From Priapulus caudatus (lineage: Eukaryota > Priapulida > Priapulimorpha > Priapulimorphida > Priapulidae), in the NCBI RefSeq assembly GCF_000485595.1, contig NW_014577616.1:10321-34506 (forward strand): a stretch of DNA of 24,186 nt. The letters are read 5' to 3'. This document shows, piece after piece, positions 1-7,318 of the stretch (the first letter of the stretch is position 1; each line of letters starts with the position of its first letter). The notes under the pieces were generated by a model, which ran no database searches, was not told the DNA's origin, and saw nothing but the letters and a program-made list of their open reading frames with translations. The translations under genes and the position numbers were made by a program.

Positions 1-129
1 TATAATTTTCATTATTAACCTTATATTGAACCTAGTAATTCATACTAGATTCCCATATTAATTTTATATTATTATAATATTATACAATAGCGCGCATGCG
101 CATTCACTATACTTGTCGGATTATTATTG

Positions 130-474
130 TCCACGTCGTGGGTCACTCGCGCGTTCGTCTCCGACTATATACGAGCCCGCGTTGTTTGCCTGCATTATGC
201 TGCCAGAGAAATTTTCAGGTGATACTCGAAGTTCTGCCCGACATTGTGAATTGTCACAAGATTCACCCCTCCAACTCTGTGATCAGGAGTACTAATACTG
301 CCCAAAATCGGCGCCGCCATCGATCCGACGGGACCGAACCCCCAAAACGTCCGGTTCCTTGCGCTGCTCCCGGACCCGGATCAACCGCAACTAGCACTAT
401 ATTATGCCGTGACTGGAGTTCCTCCGACGCCCTCCAGCAGGGCCAACGGTAGTCGCTCAGGTGGAAATGGCCAT
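130..474 (-). pseudogene. Harbinger-like N-terminal coding remnant, copy 1, frame-broken
   Basis: This is the collinear counterpart of the open frame at 4494-4829. It is interrupted here by many one- and two-base insertions or deletions, so no continuous frame of the same length survives. A segment at 378-416 lies in the opposite orientation relative to the other copy. The family call depends entirely on copy 2. Whether the breaks are biological or sequencing error cannot be decided from the sequence, but the density of indels favours error for part of them. Confidence 0.55.
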
Positions 475-734
475 CCTCTGTCCAGCCGCGACAGGCAAGT
501 TTTTTAATTCAAGCGTTCTTCGCCCGAGACTGTATACCCTCAGAACAAATATGTTGCAGACTACGCAGACTAACACGCACGACAGACTTGCAATTTTGTG
601 CAAGCCTCTTTACGAAATATAATATTCTGAGACATCTTGCAACTGTCTCCCGACTGTCCCTGCGGACAGCCTGAGGCAGTTTGTGGACAGTCGTTGCGAT
701 AGTCGTAGATTGCTTTGACTAAAAACATTTCTTC

Positions 735-826
735 TGGGGCGGGGGGCCCAGGCCGGGGGGGGGGGGCGGGGGGGGCGGGACGCCGCGCGCGCCGCCGCCG
801 CGGGCCCGCGCGGGCGCCGCCGCGCC
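735..826. other. ~92-bp extreme-GC insert specific to copy 1
   Basis: Copy 2 reads 'aaaatttcttcggtacccacgacaag' around 5085-5110, where copy 1 reads 'catttcttct' then about 92 bases of almost pure G and C, then 'tacccacagcaag'. The first half is G-rich on the plus strand, with several runs of six or more G. The second half is alternating CpG/GpC. The G runs meet the pattern expected for G-quadruplex formation. Nothing else in the window has this composition. It may be a genuine insertion or an assembly or base-calling artefact. Confidence 0.85.
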
Positions 827-1465
827 TACCCACAGCAAGATAATTTAATCGCGCGACAGTCGCAGCTGTCGCAAATACTGTTGTAGGACAGCTCACGACC
901 AGAGACTAGATACACCAAAAATCGCCTGCCCCAACAAAGAAAGGTGTGTTCCAAATTTTGCCTCACGACGGCAGTTCGATGCCCCGATGATTCAAATAAT
1001 TTCGTAGGACTGTCTGGCGACGACCCCGATGACCCACGAATTTGCCCAAATTTTCTTCGCTCCTTTTTTTTCCCGCCCGATGGTCGTGTGCACAAATGCC
1101 TCTTGGCGGCTCGTTGTGACAGAGTTTAGACATAATATAGAACGATACGGATGCGCAAATTGCGCGATATATATATATACTTATATAAATATATAATACA
1201 TATGTAGGATTCGCGGTGATCAGGCTGGCCTCTTCACAGAAGGTGAATAATCGAGTATAAAGTAATACGATCTGGCTCGCAATTGGCGGAACAGTGGGGC
1301 TCACCGGGCTTCATATGTTGCTAACATTTTTAACTCAATGTATATCGAAGGACGCGAATATCGTGACCTCAATTATGTCTAGATGTCCAGATGACAATAT
1401 AGATGACTAGACTGACAAGTACATAACTTTATGCCGCGCACTTGCTGTGCAGTTTGTGCATGTGT

Positions 1466-1551
1466 GCTGTGTGTGTGTGTGCGATGATGTGTGTGAGCGT
1501 CCCCTGGCGCCCGAGCGTGTGTGTGTGTGTGTGTGGTGTGTGCTGTGGTGT
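1466..1551. repeat. GT-rich microsatellite, copy 1
   Basis: Interrupted (GT)n, with gcgatgatg and gcgtcccctggcgcccgagc breaking the run. The corresponding tract at 5686-5751 is longer and uninterrupted, so the two copies differ clearly in repeat structure here. Confidence 0.95.
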
Positions 1552-2257
1552 TTACCCACCTGTATGTTGGCGTGCGCGTATGCTCACACAAGCATTACAC
1601 GATGGTTGGGTCAGAATCCTCAGTAATATCGTGGAGAACATTATTGAATGCTATTGCATTCGATATTGGACCATTAGCGCCCAATTTTGCACATGTAGTG
1701 GGCATTATCACACACAAGCGTAACGGTGGCATGTTCTAAATCAAGCCACGGCGCAGAACTAGCGTTTGCATTTCTCTGACCTGACTACGTAACATTTATT
1801 GTACATTAGATAGACGGACATCGCAGACAGGTTGAATATTAAAACTGTTTTTCACTTTTCTGCGCAATATCATTATTATTCTGCAGATAAGTCAGTGACG
1901 GCGAGTCAGCGGTCTAACCCTATATTTTCATGTTGGGTAAACACGTCATTATACTAACCTAATTCGCATTCGCAGCTCATATGTATAATTCCATCACTAT
2001 GCGCCTTCTCCTGCATTATTCTTTGACAAACAGAATGAACGCAGTCATTGCGTTATGACAAAGCCTGTCCGTTAGGACAAAACAAATATTGCGCCACAGC
2101 AATCATACACACACGCACCATCAATACAAACGTATGGCTGCTTTGAGAAGATACGGCATCAGTTGACTGCATTGTAGGCAGCTTGCGTAGATAGGCCTCC
2201 TATATCGCTGAATCGCCGTCATTCCCAATCGGATTATTTATTCTGAACATGCGCGCG
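1552..2257. other. Gene-free duplicated DNA, copy 1
   Basis: AT-rich DNA matching 5752-6429. No recognisable coding segment, RNA gene or transposon terminus was seen. Open frames reading through the upstream GT repeat run into this region but share no frame with the second copy, which argues against coding function. Confidence 0.6.
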
Positions 2258-2299
<42 letters not shown>

Positions 2300-2319
2300 T
2301 CTATCCGCTCTCTCTCTCT

Positions 2320-2356
<37 letters not shown>

Positions 2357-2382
2357 TTATATATACTTATATAGATATATAT

Positions 2383-2414
<32 letters not shown>
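2258..2414. repeat. (CT)n - AT-rich centre - (GA)n inverted microsatellite, copy 1
   Basis: About 95 bases of CT with minor interruptions lead into a short TA-rich centre (2355-2382), followed by about 30 bases of GA. CT and GA are reverse complements, so a single strand can fold into a hairpin with the TA-rich segment as loop. The same arrangement is at 6430-6590. Confidence 0.95.
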
Positions 2415-2621
2415 ATCACAAGTCATAGCTGATCAATCAGGTCATATGTATCCGTCGTCACATATCGCGAGTGAAACCAAGAAAGCGTTATCGCAATATT
2501 CTTCTAAAAATTCTTCTGTTATTCCTGCTGTGCCTTTAATCAATAAACTTTCTCCCGATTGCTATGGATTACCCTAGGCGAAGCATACCACCTGTTCTCT
2601 CTCACATATACAAGATAACGT

Positions 2622-2662
2622 ACCACCACAACCAACATCACCACCACCACAATCACCATCAC

Positions 2663-2700
<38 letters not shown>

Positions 2701-2893
2701 CCATCATCATTATCATCACCATCACCACTACCACCTACATCATTCGCATCATCATCATCGTCATCACCACCACCACCATCACCATCATCATCATTATCAT
2801 ATTTATCATCATCGTCGTCATCGTCGTCGTCATCATCATCAGCATCATCATCACCATCATCATCATATTCTCCATCTTCACCGTCATCACCAG
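2622..2893. repeat. CAT/CAC trinucleotide repeat, copy 1
   Basis: Compound (CAT)n/(CAC)n array interrupted by CGT, TAT and CTA triplets. Reading it as protein gives long histidine runs on the plus strand and methionine/valine runs on the minus strand. These are artefacts of the repeat: the frame is not kept in the copy at 6799-7075. Confidence 0.95.
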
Positions 2894-3139
2894 CGTCCAG
2901 AGTTATGGAGATTGATAGAAAGCAGGTTCAGAATAGCCATGCATTTTGTACAATGATAACCAAAGTCAGTGTCTGAAAAAACACCAAAAATAGAGAGTGA
3001 GATCGTCGACTAGGGCCATACAGTCTCTGAGGACAACAAGAGCAGCTACCCTGAGATTTTAGAGAAAATTAATATAAAAGCATAGATATAACAGACGATC
3101 TATGCAATAAGCGCAATAAATGCAAACAAACACGAGTGT
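2894..3139. other. Best-conserved segment of the duplication, copy 1
   Basis: From 'cagcgtccagagttatggag' to 'cacgagtgtgctgtg' this matches about 7074-7318 with far fewer differences than the rest of the block. No coding frame is conserved. The better match could mean better read correction locally or a more recent exchange between copies. Confidence 0.6.
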
Positions 3140-3192
3140 GCTGTGTGACGCGCGCGCTAGCTGTGTGACGCGCTGCTAGCTGTGTGACGCGC
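3140..3192. repeat. 19-bp minisatellite, short version (about 3 units)
   Basis: About three units of the gctagctgtgtgacgcg repeat. It is the same repeat that runs for about 1.7 kb from 7319. The array stops abruptly at a GGAT tetranucleotide repeat. Confidence 0.9.
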
Positions 3193-3452
3193 AATGGATG
3201 GATGGATGGATGGATGGATGGATGGATGGATGGATGGATGGATGCAGGATGGATGGATGGATGGATGGATGAATGGATGGATGGATGGATGGATGGATAG
3301 ATAGATGGATGGATGGATAGATGGATAGATGGATGTATGGATGGATGGATGGATGGATGGATGGATAAATGATTGGATGGATTGATGAATGGTTGGATGA
3401 ATAAGTGAATGGATTGAGAGATGGATGGATTGATGCATAAATGGACGGATTA
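3193..3452. repeat. GGAT tetranucleotide repeat
   Basis: (GGAT)n with later GGAT/AGAT/GAAT variants that decay toward the right edge. Minus-strand translation gives an Ile-His-Pro-Ser run caused by the repeat. It is not found after copy 2 of the duplicated block, so the similarity between copies ends at or just before this array. Confidence 0.95.
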
Positions 3453-3921
3453 ATAAATCTACGGTTATTAAGTTTTAGATTGACTTCAAACGCAACAATT
3501 AATAATATTTATAATGTAATAATAATTTATCTGTTGACTTCTTCCAAACACAGGATGATTGGTAGAGTCTACTATAGTTATCGGCAACGTATCCGTGTGC
3601 GTAGTGAGTATAATATACCTACACTCTAGCAACTAGCAAACAATACGTTGCTTACCGCAATAGTCCTCTGATGCAGACGGTCTATTCTTTGAAACCGCGA
3701 CAAACTAAAGATTGTGACGGGATGAATAATTAGCTACGGAGCACGTGATTGCAAGCGGGTCGAGATGCCTAGTTAATCTGTGAATGAATTACAAAGCCAG
3801 ATGGATGGAAATCATTTGTACGTCATTATACATTTATCATATGTTATGCATTTATATACAGCTGTATACAGAACCTAATAAAAAATTCAACAAAGCATGT
3901 TATATACCGATTACTCTGTAA
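3453..3921. other. Single-copy spacer, no gene seen
   Basis: AT-rich DNA between the GGAT and GT repeats. A short plus-strand frame exists at 3441-3629 but starts inside the repeat tail and has no recognisable motif. Confidence 0.5.
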
Positions 3922-3922
3922 G

Positions 3923-3965
<43 letters not shown>

Positions 3966-4038
3966 CGCGCGCGCGTGCGTGTTTGCTTGTGCGTGTGTGC
4001 GCGCGTGCTTGCGTTTGTGTGTGTGTGTGTGAGTGCGT
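3922..4038. repeat. GT/GC dinucleotide microsatellite
   Basis: About 40 bases of pure GT followed by mixed GT/GC and TTGT interruptions, then GT again. The alternating purine-pyrimidine run including gcgcgcgcgtgcgtg is of the type able to adopt Z-DNA. Confidence 0.95.
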
Positions 4039-4362
4039 CCGGATTATGGAGTGTCTGGAGTACCACGCAATCTAAGGTAGATTGAAACAGCCTAAATACA
4101 GCGTGCTCTCATAATTTGTTTCTCCATTGCTTCTGAAGGCAAGGCAGCAATTATTGCATATAGAAAATTACTGAAGGTTATTATATACTTAGGGCGCACC
4201 TAATTATCTAAACGCAGCGCCCATCGGTAACGCATTAGCCCTAATTAATCTAGCACCTATAATACACTACTTAGGTTGTCCATAGGTTGTCCATAGCAGG
4301 TTCATTTCTGTCTGACATTGGCGTGCTCCTATGACTTTCAAAACAATAACCAGAAAACTCAT
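4039..4362. other. Single-copy spacer before copy 2, with an 11-bp tandem pair
   Basis: No gene seen. At 4272-4293 the 11-mer taggttgtcca occurs twice in perfect tandem. The spacer ends where the second copy of the duplicated block begins (tataattttcattattaa). Confidence 0.6.
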
Positions 4363-4493
4363 GTATAATTTTCATTATTAAACCCTTATATTGACCTAGA
4401 TAATATCATATAGAATAATAATAATATTATATTATATATATATATATAATATTATATCGCGGCATGCGCATTCATATACTTGTCTATATTATG

Positions 4494-4829
4494 TCACTCG
4501 TGGGTCACTCGCGCGTCCGTCTCCCGACTATATAACGAGGCCCGGTCTGTTGCCTGCCATTTGCTGCAGAGATTTTCCAGTGGATACATCGAAGTTCTGC
4601 CCGAATTGTTGACATTTGTCACAGATTCCCGCTCCAACTCTTGCATCAGAGTACTATACTGCCCAAAAATCAGGCGCCGCTCGATCCACGGCCGAACCCA
4701 CCAACGTCGGTTCCTGCGCTGCTCCCGGACCCAGCACGAGCATAATATAGTGCTGTTGGCGTTGATCCGGAGTTCCTCCAGACGCCCCTTCAGCAGGGCC
4801 ACGCGTAGTCGCTCAGGTGGAATAGCCAT
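4494..4829 (-). pseudogene. Truncated PIF/Harbinger (HARBI1-like) transposase N-terminus
   Basis: The 111-codon frame contains RRWWVRPWIERR (residues 41-52) followed by FGQYSTLMQELERE (55-68). This matches the conserved N-terminal start of many invertebrate HARBI1-like proteins, which normally read on into an NFxR segment and a DDE nuclease domain. Family members are usually several hundred residues long. Here similarity fades after about residue 70 (near 4620), and the frame ends 37 bp inside the element terminus. No DDE domain is present, so it cannot encode an active nuclease. Residues 21-33 fall in a segment that is inverted in the other copy. The start codon is the first ATG of the frame and precedes the family motif by 40 codons, a typical distance. 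Confidence 0.7.
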
Positions 4830-4923
4830 TCTCTTTCAGCGCCGACAGGCTAGTTTTAATCCAAGCGTTCATTTCGCTACGAGCTGTATACCCCTCAAAC
4901 AACAAAAATATGTTGCAAGACTA

Positions 4924-5300
4924 ACGCAAGACTAACGCACGACAGACTTGCAATGTTTCTGCAAGCCTCTTACGAAATATAATATTCGTGAGACAATCTT
5001 GCAAACTGTCTCACGACTGTCCTGCGACACGCCGTGAACAGTTGTGGACAGCGTCGTGCGATAGTCGTAAGATTGTTTGACTAAAAAATTTCTTCGGTAC
5101 CCACGACAAGATTTTATCGCACGACAGTCGCAAGACTGTCGCAAGACTGTTGTAGGACAGACTCACGACAACCAGAGACATAGATACCACAAAAAATCGT
5201 GCAACAAAAAAGGTGCATGTTCAATTTTGCCTCACGACGGCAAGTCGATGCCACGATGCTCAAAATTCGTAGGACTGTCTTGCGACGACCCCCGATGACC
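4924..5300. repeat. Cluster of short palindromic repeats inside the TIR element
   Basis: Many variants of cgacagtcgcaagactgtcg occur in both orientations. Clearest is 5120-5160, where gacagt-cgcaag-actgtc forms a hairpin and then repeats. Others lie at about 4938, 4991-5030, 5062-5085 and 5268-5290. Frames across it translate to repeated Arg-Gln-Ser-Cys-Asp-Cys-Arg-like runs, which is a product of the repeat. Subterminal repeats of this kind commonly act as transposase-binding arrays, but that role is inferred here. Copy 1 has the same cluster at about 575-1060. Confidence 0.8.
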
Positions 5301-5683
5301 CCACGATTTGCCCAAATTTTTCTGTCGTGTCGTTGAACAAATGCGTCTTGGGCTCGTTGTGACCAGGGCTTTAGGAACATAATAACCAAGTTACGGATGC
5401 GCATGCCGCGCATATAATATATATATATATATATATAATACATATGTAGGATTCGCGTGATCAGGCTGGCTCTTCACCAGAGTGAATAATCATAGTAAAA
5501 TATACGATGGCCTCGCAATTGCGGAACAGTGCTCAGGGCTTTCATATGTTGCTAACACAACATCATCGTTATCGAGGCGCGCATATCGGGCCTAATGATG
5601 TCTAGAATGTCCAGAGAACAAGTATAGATGACTAGAATGACAAGTATAATAACCTTTAATGCGCGCACTTGTGTGCGTTTGTG

Positions 5684-5685
<2 letters not shown>

Positions 5686-5746
<61 letters not shown>

Positions 5747-5751
5747 TGGTT
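5686..5751. repeat. GT microsatellite, copy 2
   Basis: Uninterrupted (GT)n for about 54 bases, then ggtgtgtgtgg. It corresponds to the interrupted tract at 1466-1551. Confidence 0.95.
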
Positions 5752-6429
5752 TACCCACCTGTATGTTTGCGTGCGGTATGCTCTACAACATCTACACGAT
5801 GTTGGGGTCAGAATCCTCAGTATCCGTGAGAACATTATTGAATGTGATTGCATTCGATATGACCATTAGCGCCAATTTGCACATTAGTGGGCATATCACA
5901 CACAAAGCGTAACGTGTGTATGTTCTAAATCACCACGCAGAGCAACTAGCTTTGCATTTTCTCTGCCTGACTACGTAAACATTTATTGTACATTAGATAG
6001 ACGGACATCCGAGACAGGTTGACATATGTAAACTGTTTTCCATACCTTCTGCGCAATATCATTATTATTCCTGCAATAATCAGTGACCGGGTCAGCGTCT
6101 AACCCTTATTATTCATGTGGGTAAACACTTCTTATCACCTAATTCGCATTTCGCGGCTTCATATATAATTCCATCACCATTCTCCTGATTATTCTTTGAT
6201 AACAACAGAATGAACGCAGTCATGCGTTAGGACAAAGCATTTCGTTAGGAAAAACAAATATGCGCACAGACAATCAAATACACACACGCACCATTCAATT
6301 ACAAACCGTATGGCTGTGTTTAGAAGAAGTACGGCCATCAGTTGACTGCCATACGTAGGCAGTTAGCGTAGATAGGCCTATATCGGCGAATCGGCTCATT
6401 CCAATCGGAAATTAATTATCTGAAATGCG
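5752..6429. other. Gene-free duplicated DNA, copy 2
   Basis: Counterpart of 1552-2257. No coding segment, RNA gene or element terminus was recognised. Confidence 0.6.
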
Positions 6430-6590
6430 CTCTCTCTCTCTCCTCTCTCTCCTCTCTCTCTCTCTTTCTCTCTATCGCTCTCTCTCTCTCTTTCCTCTCC
6501 TCTCTCTCTCTCTCTCTCCTCTCCCTCTCTCTCTCTCTATATATATTATAGATATATATAGAGAGACGAAAAGAGAGAGAGAGAGAGAGA
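6430..6590. repeat. (CT)n - AT-rich centre - (GA)n inverted microsatellite, copy 2
   Basis: CT tract to about 6538, TA-rich centre, then GA from about 6561. Same potential hairpin as at 2258-2414, with different interruptions (extra C and T bases). Confidence 0.95.
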
Positions 6591-6798
6591 ATCACAAGTC
6601 ATAGCTGATTCAATCAGTTCATATGTATCCGTCGTCACATACTGCGAGTGAAAACCAAGAAAGCGTTATCGCAATATTCTTCTAAAAATTCTTGCTGTTA
6701 TTCCTGCTGTGGCCTTTATCAATAAACTTTCTCCCGATTTGCTTAGATACCCTAGGCGAAGCATACCACCTGTTTCTCTTCACATTATACAGATAACG

Positions 6799-7075
6799 TA
6801 CCACCACCACCAACATCACACACCACACATCACCATCACCATCACTCATCATCATCCATCATCATCATCATCATCATCACCATCATTCATTATCATCACC
6901 ATCACCACTACCACCTACATATTCTCATCATCATCATCGTCATCACCACACCTAACATCACCATCATCATCTTATCATATTATCATCATCAGTCGTCCCT
7001 CGTCGCGTCATTCATCATCAGCATCATCATCACCATCATCATCATATTCTCCATCTTCACTGTCATCACCAGCGT
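6799..7075. repeat. CAT/CAC trinucleotide repeat, copy 2
   Basis: Same compound array as 2622-2893, but reading in a different frame because of indels, so it translates to serine/histidine mixtures rather than histidine runs. This shows the frame is not under selection. Confidence 0.95.
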
Positions 7076-7318
7076 CCAGAGTTATGGAGATTGATAGAAA
7101 AGCAGGTTCAGAATAGCCATGCATTTTGTACAATGATAACTCAAAGTCAGTGTCTGAAAACCACCAAAAATAGGAGTGAGAACGTCGACTAGGGCCATAA
7201 CATCTCTGAGGACAACAAGAGCAGCTACCCTGAGATTTTAGAGAAAATTAATATAAAAGGCATAGATATACAGACGATCTATGCAATAAGCGCGCAATAA
7301 ATGCAAACAAACACGAGT

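Larger units (their letters stand above)
90..1166 (-). mobile_element. Non-autonomous PIF/Harbinger-like element, copy 1
   Basis: Left end gcgcgcatgcgcattc (from 90) and right end gatgcgcaaattgcgcg (1150-1166) are imperfect inverted repeats. They match the much cleaner termini of copy 2 at 4458-4471 and 5397-5410. Inside, on the minus strand, is a frame-broken remnant of a Harbinger transposase N-terminus (about 130-474). Between it and the right terminus is a cluster of short palindromic repeats built on cgacagtcg / gactgtc (about 575-1060). This copy is longer than its partner mainly because of the GC-rich insert at 735-826. The element class rests on the WVRPW-type coding segment of copy 2. 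Target-site duplications cannot be fixed because both flanks are AT-rich. Confidence 0.65.
1..3192. repeat. Left copy of a ~3 kb duplicated block (truncated by window start)
   Basis: The sequence from base 1 (tataattttcattattaa) reappears at 4363 in the same orientation. Collinear similarity continues through every landmark: TIR element, GT repeat, CT/GA hairpin, CAT/CAC repeat and the start of the 19-bp minisatellite. Differences are mostly single-base gains and losses spread evenly. The stretch from about 2890 to 3140 is nearly identical to 7070-7318. Because base 1 is already inside the block, its true left edge may lie outside the window. A real tandem duplication, or two haplotypes joined end to end by the assembler, would both give this picture. 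Confidence 0.95.
4458..5410 (-). mobile_element. Non-autonomous PIF/Harbinger-like element with TIRs, copy 2
   Basis: The 14-mer cgcggcatgcgcat at 4458-4471 is repeated exactly as its reverse complement at 5397-5410. The similarity continues inward as (t/c)c-rta-acttg on both sides, giving terminal inverted repeats of roughly 24 bp around a 953-bp element. On the minus strand, the segment nearest the right terminus holds short palindromic repeats, then an ATG-started Harbinger-type N-terminal segment, then about 160 bp leading to the left terminus. This is the layout of an internal-deletion derivative that kept the 5' region and first coding segment of a transposase gene and lost the DDE catalytic part. 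Target-site duplication is unclear because the flanks are AT repeats. Confidence 0.75.
4363..7318. repeat. Right copy of the ~3 kb duplicated block
   Basis: Direct-orientation partner of 1-3139 with the same order of internal features. Its Harbinger-like frame is intact for 111 codons where copy 1 is broken, its GT tract is uninterrupted, and it lacks the 92-bp GC insert. It passes directly into the expanded 19-bp minisatellite. Scattered single-base indels separate it from copy 1. Confidence 0.95.

Noticed and set aside
570-896. 108-codon proline/arginine-rich minus-strand frame
   Set aside because: It is created by the GC-extreme insert and has no counterpart in copy 2.
2564-2956. 130-codon histidine-rich open frame
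   Set aside because: It is a direct translation of the CAT/CAC repeat. The duplicate copy shifts frame and gives serine-rich sequence, so no protein is being maintained.
4480-4935. 151-codon plus-strand frame
   Set aside because: It lies antisense to the Harbinger-like frame, has no recognisable domain, and does not survive in the other copy.
4932-5298. Arg/Gln/Ser/Cys/Asp-rich frames on both strands that look like a repeat protein
   Set aside because: The pattern comes from short palindromic DNA repeats inside the TIR element and appears on both strands.
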